In this document: piece after piece, positions 25,815 through 34,713 of the stretch
How positions within the stretch are numbered: the stretch's first letter is position 1
How the letters are laid out: every line of letters begins with the position of its first letter
Assembly (NCBI GenBank): GCA_005502805.1
Contig: SCMY01000018.1
Coordinates: 1 to 64,000, forward strand
Origin: Rhizobiales bacterium 2SD
GTDB lineage: Bacteria; Pseudomonadota; Alphaproteobacteria; Rhizobiales; Beijerinckiaceae
DNA length: 64,000 nucleotides
Reading direction: 5' to 3'
Notes under the pieces: model-generated
Seen by the model: the letters and a program-made list of their open reading frames with translations, nothing else
The model's database searches: none
What the model was told of the DNA's origin: nothing
Made by a program: the position numbers and the translations under genes

Positions 25815-27314
25815 ATGGCAGTCGGATTGACCCTGTTCGGCACGGATTTCGCCGACACTTTGATCGGCACGGCCGACGATGACCGCCTTGAAGGCCAGGC
25901 GGGCGACGACGTCCTCTACGGCAGCTCCGGCAACGACGTCGTGCTCGGCGGCACCGGGGTCGACTGGCTCTATGGCGAGCCCGGCGACGACCTCCTCTTC
26001 GCTGGCGAGGGCGACGACATCATCATCACCGGCGACGGCGCCAACCGCGCCTGGGGCGAGGCCGGCAACGACCTGATCTTCGGCGGCGGCGGTTTCGACA
26101 TCCTGATCGGCGAGCTCGGCGACGACCGGATCTGGGGCGGAGCCGGCGATGACGATCTCTATGGCGGCGACGGCAATGACGAGCTCCAGGGCGAACAGGG
26201 TGACGACCGGCTCTGGGGCGGTTTCGGCATCGACATGCTCTTCGGCCAGGACGGCCATGACCTCCTCCAGGGCGAGCAGGGCAATGACCGCCTCTGGGGC
26301 GGCTACGGTGGCGACCTTCTGTTCGGGCAGGATGGCGACGACGATCTCCAGGGCGAGCAGGACGACGACCGGCTGTTCGGCGGCGCCGGCGCCGACCTGC
26401 TCTTCGGCCAGGACGGCAATGACGAGTTGCAGGGCGAAGACGGCAATGACCGCCTCTTCGGCGGCAACGGCGCCGACATGCTGTTCGGGCAGGAGGGCGA
26501 CGACGAGCTCCAGGGCGAGCAGGGCGCCGACCGTCTCTTCGGCGGCGACGGCAACGACATGTTGTTTGGAGACCCCGGCGACGACGAGCTGCTGGGCGGG
26601 AGCGGCGACGATCGCCTCTTCGGCGACTTCGGAGACAACCGTCTCTACGGCCAGGACGGCAATGACGAGCTCTGGGGAGGGCCCAACGACGATGTTCTCT
26701 ATGGCGGCGCAGGCGACGATGAAATCAAAGGCGGCGCAGGGCGAGATTTTCTCGCCGGCGATGACGGCGATGACACGCTGATCGGCCATTTGGACGACGA
26801 CGAACTGCAGGGCGGGAATGGCGACGATCGCCTCTTTGGCAACTTTGGCGACGATCGCCTGTACGGCCAGGACGGCAATGACGAACTCTGGGGCAATTTC
26901 AGCCGAGATGTCCTGAGTGGCGGAGCGGGCAACGACAAACTTTATGGCGCGGCCCATGACGATTCTCTCGTCGGAGGCGCCGGCACGGACGTACTATCGG
27001 GCGGAGGCGGCAACGACAGCATCGACAGCATCGATGGGGAGATCGATTACATCCTTCTGGATACAGGCACGTTCAACGAAACAGACGGCGAAAGAACAGA
27101 TGTATCTGGAGCCGGCAGAGATACGATGCATTTTGACATAGGATCACCGATCCATGATTATTTTGTAACCCCTCATCAATATGCAAATATTAGCTTTGCT
27201 CAACACGGAAACGACGTCATCACGCTTTGGCCTGACGGATATTCGTGGACGTTCAAAAATGTGACTGTCGCACAGCTGACTTCCGACTATTTCATCACAT
27301 CTCTGCCGATTTGA
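25815..27314 (+). CDS. RTX calcium-binding repeat protein, paralog 1
   Basis: The 499-residue protein consists of RTX nonapeptides (GGxGxDxLx) from about residue 10 to 410, followed by a non-repeat C-terminal domain. Repeats are grouped in a 27-residue super-unit of the type GQDGNDELQG, EDGNDRLFG, GNGADMLF, repeated about eight times in the centre. RTX repeats fold into calcium-bound beta-rolls and such proteins usually leave the cell by type I secretion with an uncleaved C-terminal signal; none has an N-terminal signal here. The last 50 residues (ending SDYFITSLPI) are shared with the next gene. No enzymatic domain is present. Confidence 0.92.
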   Translation: MAVGLTLFGTDFADTLIGTADDDRLEGQAGDDVLYGSSGNDVVLGGTGVDWLYGEPGDDLLFAGEGDDIIITGDGANRAWGEAGNDLIFGGGGFDILIGELGDDRIWGGAGDDDLYGGDGNDELQGEQGDDRLWGGFGIDMLFGQDGHDLLQGEQGNDRLWGGYGGDLLFGQDGDDDLQGEQDDDRLFGGAGADLLFGQDGNDELQGEDGNDRLFGGNGADMLFGQEGDDELQGEQGADRLFGGDGNDMLFGDPGDDELLGGSGDDRLFGDFGDNRLYGQDGNDELWGGPNDDVLYGGAGDDEIKGGAGRDFLAGDDGDDTLIGHLDDDELQGGNGDDRLFGNFGDDRLYGQDGNDELWGNFSRDVLSGGAGNDKLYGAAHDDSLVGGAGTDVLSGGGGNDSIDSIDGEIDYILLDTGTFNETDGERTDVSGAGRDTMHFDIGSPIHDYFVTPHQYANISFAQHGNDVITLWPDGYSWTFKNVTVAQLTSDYFITSLPI

Positions 27315-27500
27315 TCCTGGGCGGGCGGTCGCCGGATGAGGCCCGCCCCCGCTATCGGAAGGTGACTGCACAAGGCGCACCCGCCCCTCACCGGCCGCGG
27401 CCCGAACGGCGCATGAGCGGTCATTGCAGCGAGGCCTCGCGTCGGATTTACTCTGCTGACCGGAGCCTGATGTCACGGCATCCGGACGGGAGCGACGCTG

Positions 27501-28694
27501 ATGGCGACTGGCCTGACCCTGATCGGCACGGACCTTGCCGACACCCTGATCGGCACGGCCGATGACGACCGGATCGAGGGTCTTGCCGGCAACGACGTGC
27601 TCTATGGCAGCTCCGGCAGCGACGTCGTGCTCGGCGGCGCCGGGCTCGACTGGCTCTATGGCGAGCTCGGCGACGACCTCCTCTTCGCTGGCGAAGGCGA
27701 CGACATCATCATCACCGGCGACGGCGCCAATCGCGCCTGGGGCGAGGCCGGCAACGACCTGATCTTCGGCGGCGGCGGCCTCGACATCCTGATCGGCGAG
27801 CTCGGCGACGACCGGATCTGGGGCGGAGCCGGCAATGACGATCTCTATGGCGGCGACGGCAGTGACGACCTCCAGGGCGAACAGGGCGACGACCGGCTCT
27901 GGGGCGGGTTCGGCGCCGACATGCTCTTCGGCCAGGACGGAGCCGACCTGCTCCAGGGCGAGCAGGACAATGACCGCCTCTTCGGCGGCTATGGCGCAGA
28001 CCTGCTCTTCGGCCAGGATGGCGACGACGAGTTGCAGGGCGAGCAGGACGACGACCGGCTGTTCGGCGGCGCCGGCGCCGACATGCTGTTCGGCCAGGAC
28101 GGCAATGACGAGCTGCAGGGCGAAGACGGCAACGACCGGCTCTTCGGGGGTGATGGCACCGACATCCTGTTCGGACAGGCCGGAGACGACGAGCTCCAGG
28201 GCGAAGCTGGCGACGATCGCCTCTTCGGCAGTTTCGGAAACGATTTTCTCTTCGGCCAGGACGGCAATGACGAGCTGGTGGGGGGCAGTGGCAACGACCA
28301 TCTCGAGGGCGGCGCTGGCGACGACCGTCTCTGGGGCGGAGCCAGCAACGATACCCTGATTGGCGGCGCGGGGACGGATGTCCTCGTCGGCGGGGGTGGC
28401 TACGACATCCTCGACACGCGCGACGGTGAGGTCGACTACATTCTTCTGCAAGGCGGAGATTTCTACGAAGATGAAGGTGGCCTGGTCGGAGCTGGACGCG
28501 ACCAGATGTATTTCGACGTCGGCTTGGGCACGCACGACTACTTTGTTACAGCTCGTGACTACGCCAGCATGAATCTCCAGCAATCCGGAAATGACGTGGT
28601 CCTTGAACTGACCCATGGATATGCGTGGATCTTCAAGAACACCACCGTCGCGGAGCTGACCTCCGACTACTTCATCACCACCCTGCCGATTTGA
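27501..28694 (+). CDS. RTX calcium-binding repeat protein, paralog 2
   Basis: A 397-residue tandem paralog of the preceding gene. The first 140 residues are nearly identical (both start MA-x-GLTL and share IITGDGANRAWGEAGNDLIF). The central 27-residue units are fewer, and the C-terminal domain (DYFVTARDYASMNLQQ to SDYFITTLPI) is more diverged. The size difference is explained mainly by loss or gain of repeat units. It has its own 186-base upstream region, so separate expression is possible. It is expected to be secreted by a type I system whose ABC and HlyD components are not in this window. Confidence 0.92.
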   Translation: MATGLTLIGTDLADTLIGTADDDRIEGLAGNDVLYGSSGSDVVLGGAGLDWLYGELGDDLLFAGEGDDIIITGDGANRAWGEAGNDLIFGGGGLDILIGELGDDRIWGGAGNDDLYGGDGSDDLQGEQGDDRLWGGFGADMLFGQDGADLLQGEQDNDRLFGGYGADLLFGQDGDDELQGEQDDDRLFGGAGADMLFGQDGNDELQGEDGNDRLFGGDGTDILFGQAGDDELQGEAGDDRLFGSFGNDFLFGQDGNDELVGGSGNDHLEGGAGDDRLWGGASNDTLIGGAGTDVLVGGGGYDILDTRDGEVDYILLQGGDFYEDEGGLVGAGRDQMYFDVGLGTHDYFVTARDYASMNLQQSGNDVVLELTHGYAWIFKNTTVAELTSDYFITTLPI

Positions 28695-28797
28695 GTGCGC
28701 GGGCGGCCATCGAAGGAATCCGGAAAGCGCTGCGGGGAGACGGCGGCACGCGGCGCACCGAGTGTCTCGCAGCTGCAATCGCGGCCGGGCGCCTCGC

Positions 28798-29898
28798 TCA
28801 GGCCGGCCGGCGGCGCGCCTTGAGCACCTCATCGGCTTCCAGCAGGGTCTCGAAGGCGTAGACGAACTTGTCGTCGAGCGTGTCGCCGTACCAGATCTCC
28901 GGCACGATCGTGCGGAAGCGGGTTTCGAGCAGGTCGGCCAGGGCTTCGTTGTCCTTCATCCACTCCAGCATGTCGGCGTAGAGGTTGAAGTTGCTCGGCG
29001 CCGGGAAGCGGGCGACGAGGTCTTCGAAGCCCTGCTTGACCAGCACGGGATCGCAGAGCGTGTCTTCGAGCTCGTGCTCGCCGACCTCGGTGTTGGCCGC
29101 CTGGATCAGGGCGTAGAAGCCGTAGCCGAAGCGGTCCTTGGTCAGCTCGGCCGCGCGCCGGGCGAAGACTTCGAGATCGTGTTCGTCGCGGCCGAGCCAG
29201 CGCGGCATGATCATCCGCGCGAAATTGCGGCAGAGGTCGATATTGTAGCGGTCGAGCGCCCACACCGCCTCGAAGCGGCGCTGATATTCGTCGAAGGAGC
29301 CGGTCTCGGCGCCGCGCCGGAAATGGCTGGCGCGCCAGGAAAAGTCCTGCGGATCGGGCTGGCTGTCGAGCACGGCATCGGCCTGGCGCAGGAATTTCCG
29401 GAACTGCCCGGCCTGGTCCATGTTGACGTCGGCAGCGCAGGCGGTGCCGCGCCAGGCATAGGCCGTCACCCGCAGCGCATCGGCATAGGTCGCGGCCGAG
29501 AACGGCGAAGACTCACGCCGGAAATAGGCGGCGAAGCCGTCGAGCAGCGCCTCGTGCCGCGGCCCGGCATCGTCGCTGTCGGGAATCGCGGTGAAGTCCT
29601 CGAGGAACCAGTCCTTGACCAGGGCATAGCGCGGCTTGCCGTTCTCGGCGAGGTCGCCTTGTGCCCGCGCCGCCTCGAAAGCGGCGCGGTAGGCCGAAAA
29701 ATCGCGCTCCTGCCAGGCTCGGCGCATCGCGTCGCGCTCGCCATAGAGGCGCGGGATCTCGTCGTGCAGGAAGAGCGAGTGCAGATCGTAGTCGCGCAGC
29801 AGGATCTGGTAATTGGTCAACTCCTCGGCCGGCTCGGACGCTGCCCGTCCGCCCAGCACCTTGTCGCGCACGCTGCGCACCAGGTCTTTCCAGCCCAT
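28798..29898 (-). CDS. Hypothetical protein of unknown function (366 residues)
   Basis: A long, well-formed gene with alphaproteobacterial codon use and an ATG after GGGGCGGGGAAGCAG. The product is soluble, rich in aromatic and charged residues, predicted mainly helical and without signal peptide or membrane segment. Segments such as HDEIPRLYGERDAMRRAWQE and YNIDLCRNFARMIMPRWLGR look like TPR-like helices, which resembles DUF4034-type proteins, but I cannot assign it firmly. It converges on the second RTX gene, ending about 100 bases from it. Confidence 0.75.
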   Translation of the reverse strand: MGWKDLVRSVRDKVLGGRAASEPAEELTNYQILLRDYDLHSLFLHDEIPRLYGERDAMRRAWQERDFSAYRAAFEAARAQGDLAENGKPRYALVKDWFLEDFTAIPDSDDAGPRHEALLDGFAAYFRRESSPFSAATYADALRVTAYAWRGTACAADVNMDQAGQFRKFLRQADAVLDSQPDPQDFSWRASHFRRGAETGSFDEYQRRFEAVWALDRYNIDLCRNFARMIMPRWLGRDEHDLEVFARRAAELTKDRFGYGFYALIQAANTEVGEHELEDTLCDPVLVKQGFEDLVARFPAPSNFNLYADMLEWMKDNEALADLLETRFRTIVPEIWYGDTLDDKFVYAFETLLEADEVLKARRRPA

Positions 29899-30100
29899 CT
29901 GCTTCCCCGCCCCCTGCCCGCCGGCGCGACATTTGGCCGCCCGGCGCTCGATCCCGCCGCCTTGCGGCTGTCAGCGCCGCTTTCGGCCCCCATTTGCTAG
30001 CTCAGCCGCAGTTGCGGGCAACAACGAGTGATCGCGCATCGCGCCAGCCGAACGATCGCGCAAGCCGCGCGTTTCCGCTGGACGACCATGACGAGGTGAC

Positions 30101-30412
30101 ATGCACTTGCCAACGGGCAGACAGGAACTGAGGGCCGCCTTCAAGCGGATCGAGGCCGAACTTCCTCCCCGGCTCGCCCGCGCGATGCGCTGGCTCCGGC
30201 ACCGCGATTCGCGCCTGATCCGAATCCCCGCCGGCCTCGCCCTCATCGTCGGCGGCGTGTTCTCGTTCCTGCCGATCCTGGGCGCCTGGATGCTGCCGCT
30301 CGGCCTGATGCTGCTCGCCGCCGACATCCCGTTCCTGCAGCGGCCGATGGCGCGCTTTGCGAACTGGTGCCTGGGGCTGGTCGAACGCGTCAGGCGTCGC
30401 CGTTCGGGTTGA
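30101..30412 (+). CDS. Small membrane protein (PGPGW-like)
   Basis: A 103-residue protein with a basic amphipathic N-terminus and one hydrophobic hairpin (about 42-76; IPAGLALIVGGVFSFLPILG then AWMLPLGLMLLAADIP). The pattern of a glycine-rich helix, FLPILG and W-M-L-P-L-G resembles short PGPGW-type transmembrane proteins. Function is unknown. ATG with GACGAGGTGAC upstream. Confidence 0.7.
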   Translation: MHLPTGRQELRAAFKRIEAELPPRLARAMRWLRHRDSRLIRIPAGLALIVGGVFSFLPILGAWMLPLGLMLLAADIPFLQRPMARFANWCLGLVERVRRRRSG

Positions 30413-30494
30413 GCCGGCTGCGGCCTGCCCGCAGCAGCGCCCTGGCGAGATAGTCTGCCGGACGGTCGCAGATGTCGGGAGATGAAGAAGAAGG

Positions 30495-30568
30495 TGGAGG
30501 CCTCGCCCGGAATCGAACCGGGGTGCAAGGATTTGCAGTCCTCTGCGTAACCACTCCGCCACGAGGCC
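30495..30568 (-). tRNA. tRNA-Cys (GCA)
   Basis: The minus strand reads GGCCTCGTGGCGGAGTGGTT, with anticodon loop CTGCAAA, T-loop GGTTCGATTCC and 3' acceptor CGAGGCC followed by discriminator T and an encoded CCA. All four arms pair and the GCA anticodon gives Cys. Confidence 0.96.
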
Positions 30569-30756
30569 ATCCGGGAGCGCCGCCGAAGCGCGCTCCTCGG
30601 CGGGCGTATAACCACATGCCGCAGCGCGCCGCAACCGAAACTCTCGCGGCACTGTGAATTGACGATGCGCAGATCGGCCGCCCACGATTTTCTCCGGCTC
30701 GATGCCAGCAAAGGGGTTGCACCCGGCCGGCAGCGTCGCTATACGCCCCCCACCGA

Positions 30757-30831
30757 TCCCGGATAGCTCAGCGGTAGAGCAATCGACTGTTAATCGATTG
30801 GTCGCAGGTTCGAATCCTGCTCCGGGAGCCA
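30757..30831 (+). tRNA. tRNA-Asn (GTT), integration target of the island
   Basis: TCCCGGATAGCTCAGCGGTA begins the cloverleaf; the anticodon loop is CTGTTAA (GTT, Asn), the T arm is GCAGGTTCGAATCCTGC and the acceptor ends TCCGGGA-G-CCA with encoded CCA. The last 17 bases plus one following base (30815-30832) form the left attachment repeat of the element, so integration leaves the tRNA intact. Confidence 0.97.
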
Positions 30832-30832
30832 G
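30815..30832. repeat. attL core, 18-bp direct repeat in tRNA-Asn 3' end
   Basis: TCCTGCTCCGGGAGCCAG occurs here and again, exactly, at 46523-46540. The flanking bases differ at both copies, so the shared core is 18 bp. This marks the two ends of the integrated element. Confidence 0.93.
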
Positions 30833-30927
30833 GCCCTCTTTTGCAAATCCCCAAATCTAATTGAAATCATTCGGCTTTCGGGCGTTTTGACCGCTTGGAA
30901 GCACCCGCATCCATTCGCCCGAACTCG

Positions 30928-30994
30928 TTGACAGCCGCCAAATCTGTTGGTCGTGATGTTGGTCAGCGAGGCCAACCAACGGGGCGAGACCAAC
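30928..30994 (+). promoter_or_regulatory. Integrase promoter region with GTTGGTC repeats
   Basis: A consensus -35 TTGACA lies at 30928-30933. GTTGGTC occurs at 30946 and 30958, and the inverted form GACCAAC at 30988, just before the integrase ATG. These could be regulator sites or integrase/excisionase arm sites. The -10 is not obvious. Confidence 0.45.
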
Positions 30995-30995
30995 A

Positions 30996-32219
30996 ATGCG
31001 TCTCACAGATGCGGCGATTCGAGGCGCGAGGCCCGGTGACGCTCGGCGAAAGCTGTCTGACGGTGGCGGTCTCCAGCTTTGGGTCGAGACCTCCGGCGCC
31101 CGGCTTTGGTCCTTGGCCTACCGTTTCGACGGCCGGCAAAAGCGGCTTGCCCTTGGCCCATATCCAGACGTCACGTTACGCGATGCCCGTGACCGTCGCG
31201 ACGATGCGAAGCGCCTCCTACGCGATGGCATCGATCCGGCGGCAAAGAAGCGCACCGATCGCGAGGCGCGCCAGGTGTCCAACGCGATCACGTTTCGCGT
31301 CGTCGGCAACGAGCTTCACGACAAGAAGCGGCTGGAGGGCAAGGCTCACCGCACGCTGGAAAAGGTTCGCTGGTTGCTCGATCTCGCCTATGTCGACCTC
31401 GGCGAGTTGCCGATTCGGGACATCAGCTCGGCTGATATCTTGGCAGCGCTGCGGACAATCGAGGCCCGCGGCCATCATGAGACAGCGCGGCGGCTGCGTG
31501 CGACGATGAGCGAGGTATTTCGGTTCGCCATCGCAACCGATCGGGCCTCGACCGACCCGACGCTGGCGCTCAGGGGAGCACTGATTGCCCCTACTGTGAC
31601 GCACAGGGCGGCCATCACCGACCGGAAGGGCTTCGGCGCACTCCTGCGGGCTCTGGACGGCTTCACAGGCCAACCCTCGACTAAGGCCGCACTCCTGCTC
31701 TCCGCCCTCCTCTATCAGCGCCCCGGCGAACTGCGGGCGGCGACGTGGGATGAATTCAATCTGGACGAGGCGGTCTGGACCATCCCGGCCGTCAGAATGA
31801 AAATGAGGAAGCCGCACGCCGTCCCCCTGCCCCGCCAGGCTATCGCCATCCTGCTCGACCTGAAGGCCATCACGGGCCGCGGTCGGCTCACCTTTCCCGG
31901 CATCGGCGCCAGGCCTCGGGAGGGGCAGCCGCTGGCGCAACGGCCGATCTCAGAGAACACGCTGAATGGCGCCCTGCGCCGGCTAGGATACGCCCAGCAC
32001 GAAATGTCGGCGCACGGCTTCCGCGCCAGCGCGAGCACCATGTTGAACGAAAGCGGACTGTGGGCAGCAGATGCGATTGAGGCGGCGCTTGCGCATCGGG
32101 ATCGCAACACCGTTCGCAGGGCCTATGCCCGCGGCGAACACTGGGATCAGCGAGTGAAAATGGCGCAGTGGTGGGCCGATCAGCTCGACGTGATGCGAGC
32201 GGAAAAGGCCGCGCAATGA
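30996..32219 (+). CDS. int: P4-type tyrosine recombinase / integrase
   Basis: The 407-residue enzyme has the N-terminal DUF4102 domain (1-90; LTDAAIRGARPG, DGGGLQLWV, GPYPDVTLRDAR). A SAM-like core-binding domain and the tyrosine recombinase catalytic domain follow. Catalytic residues are visible: R242 in QRPGELR, H340 and R343 in AHGFRAS, H367 in LAHRD and Y377 in RRAYARG. It integrates the element at the tRNA-Asn 3' end 165 bases upstream. Its stop overlaps the next ATG by four bases. Confidence 0.96.
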   Translation: MRLTDAAIRGARPGDARRKLSDGGGLQLWVETSGARLWSLAYRFDGRQKRLALGPYPDVTLRDARDRRDDAKRLLRDGIDPAAKKRTDREARQVSNAITFRVVGNELHDKKRLEGKAHRTLEKVRWLLDLAYVDLGELPIRDISSADILAALRTIEARGHHETARRLRATMSEVFRFAIATDRASTDPTLALRGALIAPTVTHRAAITDRKGFGALLRALDGFTGQPSTKAALLLSALLYQRPGELRAATWDEFNLDEAVWTIPAVRMKMRKPHAVPLPRQAIAILLDLKAITGRGRLTFPGIGARPREGQPLAQRPISENTLNGALRRLGYAQHEMSAHGFRASASTMLNESGLWAADAIEAALAHRDRNTVRRAYARGEHWDQRVKMAQWWADQLDVMRAEKAAQ

Positions 32220-32845
32220 GTCGGGTTTGGTATCTCCCAATCGAGGAAATCCACCGGAACGCTACCAAAGCTGCGCTGATCGCCCGACCGCGAAAGACGG
32301 ACAGGCATGTCGGGAGGCTATGGCTGCAGCATGCGACCGGCTCTGACCGCATCTATGAGAGTGAGCCGAAGCTGCGCGACCACCTGCGGTTCGCGTCAGA
32401 ACTCGGCCGGGAAGTTTACAGGACGCAGCTCCGGGACCACGCTTCTGCAAGAGACGTTGATCCGGAAACATACCGTCGTCACGCTCAAGCGGCGGAGGCC
32501 GCACTTAGGAAGCTGCTGGAGCACGGACCGATCGCTATCGGTGCGGAAGATCGCGACGAAGCTCTTTTTCGACACGGCAGGCTGCAGGATGCGATCGGAG
32601 AGATCGGCGCGCTAGCTGACGCCTTCCGAGGCAGGAAGAAAGGTTTGCATGACCCCGCGCTACGCGACGCGGCGGCGGCGATGTACGGTGTGCTGATTAT
32701 CGTCACGGATGACGAGGAGCAACTTCTCTCGGTATTCGAAGATGCTTGGATTGACGCCGGACTACCGGATCGAAGTGACTCTAAGGGTGGCACGAAATTC
32801 AGGACCTGGCTTCGCAAGTATCTGAAATCTAAAAAGATAATCTGA
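32216..32845 (+). CDS. Island hypothetical protein (209 residues)
   Basis: Starts at the ATGA overlapping the integrase stop, so it is translationally coupled. The product starts MSRVWYLPIEEIHRNATKAA and is mostly helical and charged, with a basic C-terminus (WLRKYLKSKKII). No family was recognised. Codon use is somewhat AT-richer towards the 3' end. Its place behind int suggests an element-specific role, for example in integration control, but nothing shows this directly. Confidence 0.7.
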   Translation: MSRVWYLPIEEIHRNATKAALIARPRKTDRHVGRLWLQHATGSDRIYESEPKLRDHLRFASELGREVYRTQLRDHASARDVDPETYRRHAQAAEAALRKLLEHGPIAIGAEDRDEALFRHGRLQDAIGEIGALADAFRGRKKGLHDPALRDAAAAMYGVLIIVTDDEEQLLSVFEDAWIDAGLPDRSDSKGGTKFRTWLRKYLKSKKII

Positions 32846-32941
32846 AAATTCCTCCCTAGAAATTGGGGACCTTTGGGTCATTGGACTAAGTCTCTTACTC
32901 GCGCATTCTCCGGACCACCCGAAACAACCCGGAGGCGCACT

Positions 32942-33199
32942 ATGAGTGCTCTAGTCTACTCTCTGAAAGATGTGGCCGATAAGCTTGGTTGCGGACTGTC
33001 GAAAATCTACACACTGATCGAGACCAAGAAGCTCGATGCCCGCAGAATGCTCGGGCGCACTGTCGTAACGAATGACGAGCTGCAGCGTTTCATCGCTGAT
33101 TTACCTCCGGTCGAGCTTGGCAAGTCTCACCTCAAGGGCAAGCCGAGGAAGGACAAGCCCCTTCGCGCGGGTGAACAACCTCGCCGAGGTGCGGCATGA
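32942..33199 (+). CDS. HTH (AlpA/excisionase-like) DNA-binding protein
   Basis: An 85-residue protein with a MerR/AlpA-type winged helix at its N-terminus: SLKDVADKLGCGLSKIYTLI, then a wing and TNDELQRFIADLP, followed by a basic tail. Such proteins act as excisionases or activators in P4-like elements. ATG follows CCCGGAGGCGC. It is the first of three genes linked by ATGA overlap or close spacing. Confidence 0.75.
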   Translation: MSALVYSLKDVADKLGCGLSKIYTLIETKKLDARRMLGRTVVTNDELQRFIADLPPVELGKSHLKGKPRKDKPLRAGEQPRRGAA

Positions 33200-33393
33200 T
33201 TGCCTCGACCGCTCCAGCGCCGCTTGCCGAGACGCTGGAGGAGATGATCGGATATCTTCGCCGTGCCGGTGTCGAGCCGACGCGGCTCGCACTAGCGTCG
33301 CTCGCGAGCGACCACGGCCTTGACGATGACGCGGTGCGCGCGCTGCTCACCGAATTCGATCGGGGGCCGCGCCATGAGCGCCGGATCGCATGA
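33196..33393 (+). CDS. Small island protein (65 residues)
   Basis: ATGA overlap with the upstream HTH gene. The product includes LAETLEEMIGYLRRAGVEPT and a LASDHGLDDDAVRALLTEFD stretch that looks like a small helical domain. Not recognised. Overlap at both ends supports expression. Confidence 0.6.
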   Translation: MIASTAPAPLAETLEEMIGYLRRAGVEPTRLALASLASDHGLDDDAVRALLTEFDRGPRHERRIA

Positions 33394-34291
33394 TGGCGGC
33401 CGGAGCAGGAAGAGGGCAAACTCGCGTCGCTCGATCGCCGCGAGGCGACGGGCGGCCCAACGTCGTTCTGAAATCATCCGGCTCGCGATGATCCGGCGCC
33501 AAAACTCAGTCTCGGTCGATTTCAGCCACTTCGCCTATGCGCTCGCATCAGCGATCGGCTCGGGGACGCCAGGGCGCTATCCGGTCGGCAGCGCGGGGCA
33601 GTGGAGAACCGCACCGGGCTTAGATGTTATGAGCCTGGCAGACGCTATGCGCGCGGCCGGTTTTCGAGGCCTTGACCTGAAAGGCGATGACGGTGACCGC
33701 CTCGCCAATGCGATCGAGGACTTCCATGCCCTCGCAGATGATCCGCGGCACTCCGGCCTAAGCGGCGCTGTGTTGGGCCGCTTGCTGCATCTCACCGCGG
33801 AAGAACGTACCCACTGCGATATCCGCTCCCTTGAAGCGACAGACGAGACGGTTGCCGATCGACGGGCGCGCGCTCGGGCGGGCAAACTGGAGCGCGACCG
33901 CGAGCGGCAGCGGGCGCGACGCGCTGGCACATCAAAGCCTCACGCTGCATCGGCGGAGCACCGAAAACCATGGGAGGCGGAAGGCATCTCGCGCTCTACA
34001 TTCTACAAGCGCCGTAGCAACGGACCACCCGCGCCGCCCGAAGTGGCAACATCGGCGACAAATCAGTCCGAAGGCAATTCGAACAAAGTGGTAAGTCGCG
34101 CGACAAAACAGTCTCGCGATCATCACGCGGCAACAACTGCGTGTCGGACTGATTTGTCGCGCACCCATGAAATAATTAGCTCAGGCGACGAAACAGTCCG
34201 AACCGTCGGACGTGTCGATCACCTGTCCGGAGTTGCAGCGGCGGGCGCCAGCCCCGCCGCCCCTCTTCCCGTCGATCGGAGATTACGATGA
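33374..34291 (+). CDS. Island protein with HTH-like C-terminal motif (305 residues)
   Basis: The ATG at 33374 lies inside the previous gene. The protein contains LTAEERTHCDIRSLEATDET followed by VADRRARARAGKLERDRERQ, then KPWEAEGISRSTFYKRR. An RRxR-rich linker followed by PWExxGISRxTxYRR is a pattern I associate with proteins common on alphaproteobacterial phage-like islands, probably DNA-binding. The central NAIEDFHALADDPRHSGLSG region is unassigned. The Ser/Thr-rich tail is likely disordered. Its stop overlaps the next ATG. Confidence 0.7.
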   Translation: MSAGSHDGGRSRKRANSRRSIAARRRAAQRRSEIIRLAMIRRQNSVSVDFSHFAYALASAIGSGTPGRYPVGSAGQWRTAPGLDVMSLADAMRAAGFRGLDLKGDDGDRLANAIEDFHALADDPRHSGLSGAVLGRLLHLTAEERTHCDIRSLEATDETVADRRARARAGKLERDRERQRARRAGTSKPHAASAEHRKPWEAEGISRSTFYKRRSNGPPAPPEVATSATNQSEGNSNKVVSRATKQSRDHHAATTACRTDLSRTHEIISSGDETVRTVGRVDHLSGVAAAGASPAAPLPVDRRLR

Positions 34292-34713
34292 GCAGCGACG
34301 TGCTCCGCTTCGAAATTGCGACGCTGACCGAGTTCGTGACGACGAGCGGCCGGCGCTATCTGCGTGGTGACATCGGCGGACTGCGGTTCACGATCGCCGA
34401 GGAGCCGGAGCGCGAGCCGGCAGCGGGTGGCGTTGCACGCTGGTCTGTCGTCGCGAGCCCTGCGCCTGGCAAAGCCCGGCATGTCATGGCGCCGGCGCCG
34501 CAAGGCGCGCCGGCTACAACCAAGGTGATCATGGCTCCGCAGATGAGCGAGGCCGCGCGCCTAGCTGCGGCTGCGGCGGATGTGATCGAGCGCAACGGCG
34601 CAATCCCGCCTCAGGGCGATCGGATCGACGATCTATTCCCGGCGCCCGCTCAGGCGGTACCGGACGATGAGCTGCAGGCCGCGATCGACTTGCTGCACCG
34701 GCCGATCACCTAA
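34288..34713 (+). CDS. Island hypothetical protein (141 residues)
   Basis: ATGA-coupled to the previous gene. The N-terminal 70 residues (VLRFEIATLTEFVTTSGRRY, LRGDIGGLRFTIAEEPE) look like a small beta domain; the rest is Ala/Pro rich. No family was recognised. It ends the first island operon; a gene-poor stretch follows. Confidence 0.6.
   Translation: MSSDVLRFEIATLTEFVTTSGRRYLRGDIGGLRFTIAEEPEREPAAGGVARWSVVASPAPGKARHVMAPAPQGAPATTKVIMAPQMSEAARLAAAAADVIERNGAIPPQGDRIDDLFPAPAQAVPDDELQAAIDLLHRPIT

Noticed and set aside
26100-28350. Regular repeats that could suggest a CRISPR array
   Set aside because: The repeats are in-frame coding RTX units without unique spacers and with an 81-bp period; no cas genes are seen.
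25737-28832. Very long antisense open frames across both RTX genes (about 400 and 560 codons)
   Set aside because: They arise from the GGCGACGAC-type repeat composition; the products are repetitive V/A/E text, and the sense frames have clear RTX motifs.
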